From assembly GCA_030625465.1 (NCBI GenBank), contig DAOUQS010000040.1, positions 1 through 11,246 on the forward strand: DNA of 11,246 bases. The letters run 5' to 3'. Below the pieces are notes generated by a model. That model ran no database searches. It saw only the letters and a list, made by a program, of their open reading frames with translations, and was not told the DNA's origin. Below, one piece after another: positions 4,126-11,246 of this stretch (position 1 is the stretch's first letter; every line of letters begins with the position of its first letter). Made by a program: the position numbers and the translations under genes. Origin of the DNA: Amylibacter sp. (GTDB lineage: Bacteria > Pseudomonadota > Alphaproteobacteria > Rhodobacterales > Rhodobacteraceae).

Positions 4126-6791
4126 TGCTGACGTTCAATATTCTTGTCGCCATTTGCCTAGTCTATGTGGTCATATTGTTCATGGTGGCCGCGATTGCCG
4201 AGCAATGGGCGCAGAAAAACAAGCTGTCATTCCTGCATTCCCCGATTGTCTACACGCTTTCCATTTCGGTTTATTGCACAGCATGGACGTTTTATGGCGC
4301 GGTTGGGTCAGCGGCCCGAAACGGGTTAGAGTTTCTGGCGATTTACCTTGGCCCAACACTGGTCTTCATCGGCTGGTGGTGGTTTTTGCGCAAATTGGTG
4401 CGCATCGGCAATACACAACGGATCACATCCATCGCCGATCTAATTTCATCACGCTATGGCAAAAGCAACTTGCTGGCAGTTGTTGTAACCTTGCTGGCGG
4501 TTATCGGATCGACACCCTACATCGCTTTGCAGCTGCAATCCCTGACCTTAAGTTTCGCAGTGTTCACCCATACAAACGCAAATGCGCCCTCGCCGGCTAT
4601 TACCGCGTTTTTAATCGCGGCAGGGCTGGCCGCATTTACCGTTGTGTTCGGCACGCGTAATCTTGACGCAAATGAGCGCCACCACGGGGTTGTGACAGCC
4701 ATTGCGGTTGAGGCGATTGTCAAGCTTATCGCACTTCTTGCCGTTGGCATTTTTGTGGTCTGGTTTGTTGCCGACGGCCCGACAGATGTTTTGCAAAACG
4801 CTGAAAAGATGTTGCCGGAAACCACCGGGGCCTTTACCCCGCGCTGGGTTACTTTGACGTTTCTGTCTGCCACCGCAATCATATGTTTGCCGCGCATGTT
4901 TCAGGTTGTCGTCGTAGAAAACGATGCCGAAAAGCATCTGGCCACGGCAAGCTGGGCCTTTCCGCTTTATCTGTTCCTGATGTGCCTTTTTGTGGTGCCA
5001 ATAGCCGTCACAGGTCTGGAAATCCTGCCTGAAGGGTCAAACCCCGACCTTTTTGTTTTAACCATTCCACTGGCAATGGGACAAGACGGCCTAGCCGCAC
5101 TTGCATTCCTGGGTGGGTTCTCATCCGCGACATCCATGGTAATTGTGGCGGCTATCGCGCTGTCGACAATGGTTTCCAATCATATTGTTTTACCACTTTG
5201 GTTACGGCGCGCACAAGCGCGTAACCCTGAAAGTGACGATGTGCGGTCTATTCTGCTTAGAAGCCGGCGGATCAGTATCGCGGGGATATTGGGTCTGGGA
5301 TACCTTTATTACCAATTCACTGGCGGGACAGAGGCGCTGGCCTCTATCGGGCTGATTGCCTTTTTGGGTGTGGCACAGGTTTTGCCCGCATTGCTGTTCG
5401 GGCTGTTCTGGCGCAACGCTTCAAAATGGGGGGCATTGGTCGGCATTCTTGTGGGCTTTACGGTTTGGGCCTACACCTTGTTCTTGCCAAGTTTTGACGG
5501 CAGCTTTATTTTACCAAACCACGTTCTGGAAAATGGCCTGTTTGGCCTATCAACCCTGCGCCCCCAAGCATTGTTCGGGATCAACATCCCCGACCCATTG
5601 GTTCATGCCGTCTTTTGGTCCTTGTCATTGAACACACTTGTCTTGATTACACTATCATTGATGACAACGCCGAAACCCCTGGAAAACCTGCAGGCACTTC
5701 AGTTCATCAATGTTTTCGGGCGTTCATCACAACAGCATATGCCAAGCCAGATATCAACATCGGAAGATTTATTTGTTCTGGCACAACGGATTGTCGGACG
5801 CGCACAGGCAGCACGGCTATTTGAGGATAAGGCAAAGGAGCAAGGTAAGTTATACGGCCTGCCCGATCCAACATCTGAATTTATTGTCACACTGGAACGT
5901 GAATTTGCAGGATCCGTGGGTGCAGCAACGGCACATGCCATGATGGGCCAGATTTCGGGCCGGGAAACTGTTTCAGTGGAAGAGCTGATCGCGGTTGCCG
6001 ATGAAACCGCACAAGTTATCGAATATTCTGCCCGTCTGGAAAGGCAATCGAAAGAGCTGGCGGAAACTGCAAAAGAATTACGCAGGGCAAATGACAAGTT
6101 AACCAAGCTTAGCCAGCAAAAGGATGATTTTTTAAGCCAGGTTAGCCATGAATTGCGTACGCCTATGACATCCATCCGGTCATTCTCGGCTATTTTAATG
6201 AGCGGCGAAGAAGTGGATCACAAGCAATTCGTCCGGTTTTCATCTATTATCAACGACGAGAGCCAGCGGCTGACCCGCATTCTGGATGACATCCTTGATC
6301 TAAGTTTTCTTGAAAGCGGCAAGGCCAAACTAAATTTGCAGCATAAAAATCTGGGCGAAATGCTGGAGCAATCTATCATTGCCAGCAGCAGCATAAATGA
6401 CATTTCAAAGGCTGATATCCGGCTGTCTGAAAAGTTTGCAAGCGTCGATCTGGTTACAGATGCGGACCGGTTGGCCCAAGTTTTTATTAACATTATATCG
6501 AATGCAATTAAATATAATGACAAGCCCAAGCCGATTATCAAAATTGATCTTGAAGAGGGCCAAAATGGTATCATGGTTGTTATTTCCGACAACGGTCCCG
6601 GCATTCCAGAAGGCGAACACGAGATTATATTCGAGAAGTTTTCAAAATTATCGTCGGGCGGAGCGGCCAGCGGTGTCGGTCTTGGCCTGTCAATTTGCGC
6701 CGAGATTATGCGGAACCTGGGCGGTAAAATCAGCTTAAGACCATCCAGAACCGGTGCAACGTTTGCAATTTGGATTCCCAAAAAGGTCTAA
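4125..6791 (+). CDS. Symporter-histidine kinase fusion (SLC5/SSS transporter domain + STAC + HisKA + HATPase), CrbS-like
   Basis: This is an 888-residue inner-membrane sensor kinase. Residues about 1-515 form a sodium:solute symporter-like domain with some 13 hydrophobic helices, including the conserved CTAWTFYGAVGSAARNGLEF and GGFSSATSMVIVAAIALSTM. Residues about 545-640 resemble the STAC linker that joins SLC5 domains to kinases (EDLFVLAQRIVGRAQAARLF through VSVEELIAVADETAQ). A short coiled coil follows (about 635-668), then HisKA with phospho-acceptor H675 (SHELRTP), N-box N793, G1 box D822 (DNGPGIP) and a GVGLGL G2 box. No PAS domain and no C-terminal receiver are present, making it shorter than the roughly 1,100-residue CrbS/CbrA proteins. 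Known relatives respond to acetate or histidine and control acs-type or catabolic genes; the solute here is unknown. Its ATG shares a base with the preceding stop. It should phosphorylate the receiver protein encoded at 3506-3874. Confidence 0.93.
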   Translation: MLTFNILVAICLVYVVILFMVAAIAEQWAQKNKLSFLHSPIVYTLSISVYCTAWTFYGAVGSAARNGLEFLAIYLGPTLVFIGWWWFLRKLVRIGNTQRITSIADLISSRYGKSNLLAVVVTLLAVIGSTPYIALQLQSLTLSFAVFTHTNANAPSPAITAFLIAAGLAAFTVVFGTRNLDANERHHGVVTAIAVEAIVKLIALLAVGIFVVWFVADGPTDVLQNAEKMLPETTGAFTPRWVTLTFLSATAIICLPRMFQVVVVENDAEKHLATASWAFPLYLFLMCLFVVPIAVTGLEILPEGSNPDLFVLTIPLAMGQDGLAALAFLGGFSSATSMVIVAAIALSTMVSNHIVLPLWLRRAQARNPESDDVRSILLRSRRISIAGILGLGYLYYQFTGGTEALASIGLIAFLGVAQVLPALLFGLFWRNASKWGALVGILVGFTVWAYTLFLPSFDGSFILPNHVLENGLFGLSTLRPQALFGINIPDPLVHAVFWSLSLNTLVLITLSLMTTPKPLENLQALQFINVFGRSSQQHMPSQISTSEDLFVLAQRIVGRAQAARLFEDKAKEQGKLYGLPDPTSEFIVTLEREFAGSVGAATAHAMMGQISGRETVSVEELIAVADETAQVIEYSARLERQSKELAETAKELRRANDKLTKLSQQKDDFLSQVSHELRTPMTSIRSFSAILMSGEEVDHKQFVRFSSIINDESQRLTRILDDILDLSFLESGKAKLNLQHKNLGEMLEQSIIASSSINDISKADIRLSEKFASVDLVTDADRLAQVFINIISNAIKYNDKPKPIIKIDLEEGQNGIMVVISDNGPGIPEGEHEIIFEKFSKLSSGGAASGVGLGLSICAEIMRNLGGKISLRPSRTGATFAIWIPKKV

Positions 6792-6809
6792 AATTGCGAC
6801 GCTAGGTTA

Positions 6810-6839
6810 TTGACGACAAACGTTCCTTAAACCTATTAG
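6810..6839 (+). promoter_or_regulatory. Candidate promoter of the acyl-CoA dehydrogenase gene
   Basis: In the 82-base gap after the kinase stop, TTGACG (6810-6815, 5 of 6 to consensus) is followed after 18 bases by TATTAG (6834-6839, 4 of 6). Transcription would start near 6846, leaving a leader of about 28 bases that contains the ribosome site AGAGG (6863-6867). The spacing is one base longer than optimal. Read-through from the signalling cassette remains possible, as no terminator is seen after the kinase gene. Confidence 0.4.
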
Positions 6840-6873
6840 TCTACATATCATTGCTTTTCACCAGAGGCCCCAC

Positions 6874-8613
6874 ATGTACAACGCTGACGAAAATGACATA
6901 CGCTTTGCAATCCGCCACGTTATTGGTCTGGAAACATTTACAGATCTTGCGCCCTTTGCGGATTACGACGCGGATATATGTGACGCGGTTTTATCGGAAG
7001 CGGCAAAGCTTGCGACAGAAGTGATTGCACCAATTAACCAAACCGGCGACGCAGGTTCCACTTGGCATTCCGACGGCACGGTCACAACACCACCAGGATA
7101 CGCCGAAGCATTTAAGGCGCTAGGTGATGGTGGATGGACAGGCATAGGCACCGCCGAGGACTATGGCGGGCAAAACATGCCGGCAATCTTGTGTGCAGCC
7201 ACGCGCGAGATGTGGCATTCCGCGAACATGGGGTTGGCGCTGTGCCATTTGCTGACCGAAGGCTTGATCCACGCGTTGCAGACCTCTGCCTCGGAAGATC
7301 AAAAACAAACGTATGTGCGCCCAATGGCCGAAGGCCGGTGGACTGGGACTATGAACCTGACGGAAAGCCAGGCGGGGACCGATCTGGCTGCGATCAGGAC
7401 GCAAGCCGTCCCCGAAGGTGATCATTATCTTATCAGTGGGCAGAAGATTTTTATCACTTACGGCGAACATGATATGTCCGAAAATATCGTTCACCTTGTA
7501 CTGGCCAGAACCCCCGATGCGCCCGCAGGTGTGAAGGGTATTTCTGTCTTTATCGTCCCGAAGTTTCTGGTCAATGAAGATGGCAGTCTTGGCGCCCTGA
7601 ATGATGTGAAATGTGTCTCGATTGAACATAAGCTGGGCATCAACGGGTCACCAACCGCCGTGTTGCAATATGGTGAGAATAAAGGCGCTATCGGCTATTT
7701 GGTCGGGGCGGAAAATCAAGGGTTGAATATCATGTTCAACATGATGAACCACGCCCGTTTCGGTGTTGGCATTCAAGGCTTGTCCATCGCCAACCGCGCC
7801 TATTATCAGGCGTTGGCCTATGCGCAGGAACGTCGCCAAGGCACACCGATTGGCGGCAAAGAGGGTGATGCGATCATTCACCACCCTGACGTGATGCGCC
7901 TGTTGGCCACGATGCGCGCCGAAATAGAGGCAATGCGCCCGCTTGCGCTTTATGGTGCCACAGCGCTTGATCGGGGTCATCTTGACGCCGGTGAAAGTAA
8001 ATCCAGCTGGCAGACCCGCGCTGAATTAATGGTGCCGATCATCAAAGGCTGGATGACGGAACGGTCTTTTGGCATCGCATCCGACGGCGTGCAAGTGCAT
8101 GGCGGTATGGGCTTTATTGAAGAAACCGGTGCCGCCCAACACCTGCGCGATGCCCGGATCTTGACCATCTATGAAGGTACAACTGCCATTCAGGCCAACG
8201 ATCTGATGTTTCGCAAAACCTTGCGGGATCAGGGCGTTGCCGTGCGGGAATTGATCGAAGATATTCGCAAGGACGCTGACAAGACTTTGTTGACTGCGGT
8301 AGCGGACGCTGAAACTGTACTTGACCATATTCTGAAGGGCGGCCTTTCCACACGCGATGCCGCCGCAATTTCCGTGCCATACCTGATGCTGCTGGGCTAT
8401 CTGACAGGTGGTTGGATGGCGTTGAAAAACAAACGCGCGGCCATTGCACAACAAGACGCCGGTACTTGGGATGCGAACTTTTTGAAAGCCAAGATTGCCC
8501 ATGCAGATGTCTATGCCGCCCACAGCCTGCCGCAGGTCGCGGCTTTGGCGCAAACCATTTTGAACGGTTCAAATTCGATTGAAGCGATGGATGCCAGCTG
8601 GTTCGATAGCTAA
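6874..8613 (+). CDS. Acyl-CoA dehydrogenase with C-terminal extension (DmdC-like clade)
   Basis: This FAD enzyme oxidises an acyl-CoA to the 2-enoyl-CoA, passing electrons to electron-transfer flavoprotein in the cytoplasm. It has 579 residues, longer than the usual 380-400 because of an N-terminal extension and a C-terminal domain (about 460-579) of the Acyl-CoA_dh_C type. Visible motifs are LTESQAGTDLAAIRTQ in the middle beta domain, HKLGINGSPTAV, the FAD-side VQVHGGMGFIEE, and the catalytic-base motif TIYEGTTAIQANDL with E434. This domain layout is shared with DmdC, the 3-methylmercaptopropionyl-CoA dehydrogenase of DMSP breakdown, and with paralogues acting on other medium or short acyl-CoAs, so the substrate cannot be fixed. 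The ATG follows AGAGG by six bases. Placement behind a carboxylate-type sensor suggests it is part of the regulated output. Confidence 0.9.
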   Translation: MYNADENDIRFAIRHVIGLETFTDLAPFADYDADICDAVLSEAAKLATEVIAPINQTGDAGSTWHSDGTVTTPPGYAEAFKALGDGGWTGIGTAEDYGGQNMPAILCAATREMWHSANMGLALCHLLTEGLIHALQTSASEDQKQTYVRPMAEGRWTGTMNLTESQAGTDLAAIRTQAVPEGDHYLISGQKIFITYGEHDMSENIVHLVLARTPDAPAGVKGISVFIVPKFLVNEDGSLGALNDVKCVSIEHKLGINGSPTAVLQYGENKGAIGYLVGAENQGLNIMFNMMNHARFGVGIQGLSIANRAYYQALAYAQERRQGTPIGGKEGDAIIHHPDVMRLLATMRAEIEAMRPLALYGATALDRGHLDAGESKSSWQTRAELMVPIIKGWMTERSFGIASDGVQVHGGMGFIEETGAAQHLRDARILTIYEGTTAIQANDLMFRKTLRDQGVAVRELIEDIRKDADKTLLTAVADAETVLDHILKGGLSTRDAAAISVPYLMLLGYLTGGWMALKNKRAAIAQQDAGTWDANFLKAKIAHADVYAAHSLPQVAALAQTILNGSNSIEAMDASWFDS

Positions 8614-8643
8614 AAATACGCAGGCCTTCGCACACCGATTATG

Positions 8644-8687
8644 TATCACCCGTAATATTTACCTTACTACAGGTGATAAATATTACG
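8644..8687. repeat. Nested inverted repeats between the dehydrogenase and rhodanese genes
   Basis: CGTAATATTTA (8651-8661) and TAAATATTACG (8677-8687) are perfect 11-base inverted arms around a 15-base centre. A second pair, TATCACC (8644-8650) and GGTGATA (8672-8678), interlocks with the first and shares two bases, so in RNA they would compete or form a pseudoknot. The arms are AT-rich with no T run after them, so an ordinary terminator is unlikely. It may be an operator for the rhodanese gene or a 3' end structure for the dehydrogenase mRNA. Confidence 0.5.
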
Positions 8688-8711
8688 TGAAGTGGGCTGC
8701 GTATTGGATGA

Positions 8712-8737
8712 AATACCGTATGTTAAGAATACCGTAT
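8712..8737 (+). repeat. Tandem 10-bp direct repeat AATACCGTAT upstream of the rhodanese gene
   Basis: AATACCGTAT occurs at 8712-8721 and again at 8728-8737, separated by GTTAAG, a period of 16 bases. Each copy contains the small odd palindrome ATAC-C-GTAT. The second copy ends 19 bases before the chosen rhodanese start. Repeated short palindromes just upstream of a start suggest a transcription-factor site. The regulator is unknown. Confidence 0.45.
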
Positions 8738-8756
8738 TAGAATCAAGGCTATGCAA

Positions 8757-9212
8757 ATGTTAACAACGAACCCACAACTGACACGGCGGCTATTTTTTGG
8801 TGGCGGGCTTGCCGTGACCGCTGGTTCAATCGCATGGAGCCAGATCAACAGATTGCCATTTGACGGTGATGCCATTGATCCGGCAACTGCACATAAGTTA
8901 GCACTTGCCGGTGAAATTACCCTGCTTGATATTCGCCGACCCGGTGAATGGGCAAGAACAGGAAGCGGCGAAGGTGCCCACCGGCTTGACCTGCGCAAGA
9001 AAGACTTCATTGAAATTCTTGACGGGTTATTGGCTGGTGATCGCACAAAACCTGTCGCTTTAATCTGTGCCACCGGCGTTCGGTCAAACCGGATGAGTGA
9101 AAAGTTGGTCAAAGCGGGATTTACCAACATCATAGACGTGCCCGAAGGTATGCTTGGTTCAAGGGCCGGGCCGGGCTGGATCAAACGGGGTCTGCCCCTT
9201 TACAAATCATAA
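8757..9212 (+). CDS. Exported single-domain rhodanese-like protein
   Basis: This is a 151-residue sulfurtransferase-like protein. The N-terminus has a twin-arginine-like motif (LTRRLFFGGGLAVTAG) and a hydrophobic segment, so the domain probably acts in the periplasm or is anchored facing it; no clear cleavage box is visible. The rhodanese domain follows, with LLDIRRPGEWARTG (the CH2A-like motif) and the active-site loop CATGVRS. Its cysteine is encoded at 9066-9068 and would carry the persulfide. The start chosen is the second ATG (8757), because AAGG at 8745-8748 lies eight bases upstream of it; the ATG at 8751 is only two bases from that site and would add two residues. The gene is convergent with opgH, leaving 31 bases between the stops. 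Sulfur transfer or thiol handling is likely; the acceptor is unknown. Confidence 0.88.
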   Translation: MLTTNPQLTRRLFFGGGLAVTAGSIAWSQINRLPFDGDAIDPATAHKLALAGEITLLDIRRPGEWARTGSGEGAHRLDLRKKDFIEILDGLLAGDRTKPVALICATGVRSNRMSEKLVKAGFTNIIDVPEGMLGSRAGPGWIKRGLPLYKS

Positions 9213-9243
9213 AATTATGAAAATAGAGCGCGCCAAAGCGTAA

Positions 9244-11157
9244 TCACTCTGCCGCAATATGATCCAGTGGCGGCACTTCAAGGGCGGTACGCATTTCAGC
9301 GCGGTATCGCTGCGACAAAGCAATTACGCGCGGAACAGATACCTCATCCGGTGTTCCAAGCGGGCGGCGGTTCCAGTTTTTACGAACAAGGTTAACGCCG
9401 CTTAGGGCGGATAATAAAACCGCGCCCGCCAAGCTAATAGCGATCGGCAGCAACCAAAGTGAGACAATCCCCGCGATCATACCTGCCAACAGCATTGATC
9501 CGGCTATCAGCTCTACCACATGAAATTTCATTAATGTGCTGACAGGGTATTTCCCGCCCCGCCGTTTTTGTGGCTCCCATTTTTCAGAATAGCCGGCAAA
9601 GCTGCGCAGAACCGCAATGGTTTGCTGAACCATCAGGATCGGGGCATAGGCAAACGAGGTGAACACTTCGAGCAAAAATGACGCGCCGAATTGCAGACTG
9701 CCACCATACGCGCGGCGTGTGTCAGCCGATGACCACATCACAGCCGCCCCGATAATTTTCGGAGCCAGCAACATGCCATACATGAACAACAGTATAAGGA
9801 AGCTGTTAACGGTGCTCATATGTGGCCAGATCGGCGTTTTCGGACTGGCCGCACTGAAATAACTGATAACATTGGTTTCATCACCGTTGCTTAGCAAGGC
9901 CCAAACCATCAGCAGGATGAACCACGCCGGCGACAATAGATAACTGATTGCGCCGTGCAGCAGATGAAACCGCGAAACCGCGTGCAGTCCTGCGGCGGGC
10001 AGAATTTGAAGATGTTGCAAATTACCCTGACACCAGCGCCTGTCCCGCAGAACATAGTCCACCAATGTCGCCGGAGTTTCTTCGTAACTGCCTTCAATCC
10101 GTGGCATAAAGCGAACTGCCCAGCCTGCGCGGCGTAGTAATCCTGCCTCAACGAAATCATGTGACATGATCAGTTTATCTTTGCCCCGTATGGATTTAAG
10201 CAAAGGCAGCCCTGCTGAAGCGGCAAATGCGGCTGTTCGGATTATTGCATTATGCCCCCAGTAATTCCCTTCACGGTCAGACCAAAGCGCCAGACCCTCG
10301 GCCAAGGGCCAGCCGTATGTTACATTTGAAAACTGCTGCATACGGGCAAACAATGTTTGTGCGCCAAACAGTTTAGGGCACGACTGGATCAAACCCGCCG
10401 AAGGGTCCTGTGAAAGTTCATCGGCCAGCGCCACGATAGCTGAATTGCTCATCAAGCTGTCGGCATCAAGCACAAGCATAGCTTCAAACCCGCCACCCCA
10501 ACCTTCAATCCAGTCGCTTATGTTGCCAGTTTTTCTAGCAGTATTTTGCGTGCGGCGACGATAATAAATCCGGGTGGTATCGGATAAAGTGTTTCGCAGA
10601 ATAATCATTGCACGCATTTCCTGCGCCGCAATTTTGGGATCCTGTGTGTCGCTGAGGATGAAAAGTGAAAACGTATGCTGCATATTCACAACGTGCAGTT
10701 CTTTCAGCATTGCAGTCGCATTACCAAAGACATCCGATGGGTTTTCATTGTAAACTGGAACCAGTAGGGCAACGTCCAATGCGGCCGGCGTTGATCGCAG
10801 TGCCGTTGCCTTTCGCCGATTTAGCCAAAAGCTAACCAAACCAACCGTTGCGGTGCTGACTGATAATGAAATCCAGAAAAACGTCACCCCGACCAGTACG
10901 ACCAAGACATATTCCAATGTCCCGAAACCACCCGTGGATAGCCAATCGGTAAAAACCGCAAGCAACAAGGCTGTCGTTAGTATCGCCGGGCCGAAGATCA
11001 GCAGTCTGGACATCAAATTGCCAGAGCGGCGATGCCAGCTTGGGGCATCGGCATCGCGGTAGGGTTTCTGGAAGTCCTGTTGCGGCATGCCTATCGGTTT
11101 GCGCCCGGGCATCCAGCCAAGATCATCACCCACTTGATGTTTAAGCCGCATGTCCAT
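9244..11157 (-). CDS. opgH: Glucans biosynthesis glucosyltransferase H (OpgH/MdoH)
   Basis: This inner-membrane family-2 glycosyltransferase makes the beta-glucan backbone of osmoregulated periplasmic glucans from UDP-glucose. It has 637 residues, shorter than the 847 of the E. coli enzyme, mainly at the N-terminus. Two hydrophobic helices lie at about 50-110. The catalytic domain shows ALLVPVYNENP, DTQDP, the metal-binding LDADS (D231-A-D233), SHDFVEAGLLRRAGW, and SYEETPATLVDYVLRDRRWC with R371-D-R-R-W375 taking the place of the QxxRW motif. Several more helices and a basic cytoplasmic segment follow. The ATG at 11155-11157 is chosen because AGGTGGA (11171-11165) sits seven bases upstream; a TTG start at 11181 would add eight residues without a well-placed ribosome site. 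The usual partner opgG is not in the window and may lie to the right. The link to the signalling genes on its left is probably only positional. Confidence 0.93.
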   Translation of the reverse strand: MDMRLKHQVGDDLGWMPGRKPIGMPQQDFQKPYRDADAPSWHRRSGNLMSRLLIFGPAILTTALLLAVFTDWLSTGGFGTLEYVLVVLVGVTFFWISLSVSTATVGLVSFWLNRRKATALRSTPAALDVALLVPVYNENPSDVFGNATAMLKELHVVNMQHTFSLFILSDTQDPKIAAQEMRAMIILRNTLSDTTRIYYRRRTQNTARKTGNISDWIEGWGGGFEAMLVLDADSLMSNSAIVALADELSQDPSAGLIQSCPKLFGAQTLFARMQQFSNVTYGWPLAEGLALWSDREGNYWGHNAIIRTAAFAASAGLPLLKSIRGKDKLIMSHDFVEAGLLRRAGWAVRFMPRIEGSYEETPATLVDYVLRDRRWCQGNLQHLQILPAAGLHAVSRFHLLHGAISYLLSPAWFILLMVWALLSNGDETNVISYFSAASPKTPIWPHMSTVNSFLILLFMYGMLLAPKIIGAAVMWSSADTRRAYGGSLQFGASFLLEVFTSFAYAPILMVQQTIAVLRSFAGYSEKWEPQKRRGGKYPVSTLMKFHVVELIAGSMLLAGMIAGIVSLWLLPIAISLAGAVLLSALSGVNLVRKNWNRRPLGTPDEVSVPRVIALSQRYRAEMRTALEVPPLDHIAAE

Positions 11158-11246
11158 CACGCAGTCCACCTGTAAAGCCAAACCTCTGATATCGAATGTC
11201 CTTCATACATAAGCTGTGCGCGTAATTCCATGGATTGTGTGGATTT

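Noticed and set aside
4106..4660. 184-codon plus-strand frame overlapping the start of the symporter-kinase
   Set aside because: It lies in another frame of a well-supported transporter domain and its translation shows no family features.
5699..6781. Minus-strand open frames opposite the kinase domains
   Set aside because: They are Ser/Arg-rich translations antisense to unmistakable HisKA and HATPase sequence, with no independent support.
6803..6835. Inverted repeat TAGGTT / AACCTA after the kinase stop as a terminator
   Set aside because: Six-base arms with a 21-base loop and no T run; too weak, and it overlaps a better promoter candidate.
8026..8635. Minus-strand open frames of 173-175 codons opposite the acyl-CoA dehydrogenase C-terminus
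   Set aside because: Antisense to conserved coding sequence that includes the catalytic YEGT motif; compositionally unlike real proteins.
1..11246. CRISPR array, tRNA/rRNA genes, insertion sequences or phage genes
   Set aside because: I saw no spaced repeat array, no cloverleaf-like or rRNA sequence, no transposase or integrase, and no attachment-type duplications; the only repeats are the short ones listed.

Overview
The window looks like a chromosomal piece of a marine alphaproteobacterium, most probably a Rhodobacterales (roseobacter-type) species with moderate GC. The evidence is protein-level resemblance: a short opgH glucosyltransferase, a Tat-like secreted branched-chain-type binding protein, a short XRE regulator with a Cys-rich C-terminus, and a DmdC-type acyl-CoA dehydrogenase. 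The assignment is by recognition, not by a search.

Layout. 1-1933 (minus strand): the end of an ABC uptake operon of the branched-chain amino acid/carboxylate type. A substrate-binding protein is followed by a LivH-like permease that runs off the left edge, with a strong hairpin between them. 1934-2146: a 213-bp AT-rich divergent control region with a good sigma70-type promoter overlaid by GTAAAT/ATTTAC inverted repeats. 2147-6791 (plus strand): a compact signalling cassette made of an XRE regulator of the short-chain fatty acid (ScfR/RamB-like) group, a stand-alone receiver protein with a GTG start, a two-helix membrane protein, and an 888-aa sensor whose N-terminal half is a sodium:solute symporter and whose C-terminal half is a histidine kinase. 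The last three overlap by 1-4 bases. 6874-8613: an acyl-CoA dehydrogenase, perhaps with its own promoter. 8757-9212: a small exported rhodanese, preceded by a region rich in inverted and direct repeats. 9244-11157 (minus strand): OpgH, the membrane glucosyltransferase for osmoregulated periplasmic glucans, convergent with the rhodanese.

How the genes may work together. The symporter-kinase belongs to the CrbS/ActP-like class, which in other bacteria responds to acetate-type carboxylates. The receiver protein has no DNA-binding domain, so the natural output candidate is the adjacent XRE regulator. In that regulator, the stretch between the helix-turn-helix and the C-terminal domain looks like a histidine-kinase dimerisation (DHp) helix pair, with a histidine at the H-box position but no ATPase domain. 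This suggests an undescribed relay, symporter-kinase to REC-only protein to DHp-bearing transcription factor, controlling carboxylate uptake (the divergent ABC operon) and acyl-CoA oxidation (the downstream dehydrogenase). The domain layout is read from sequence; the relay is inference.
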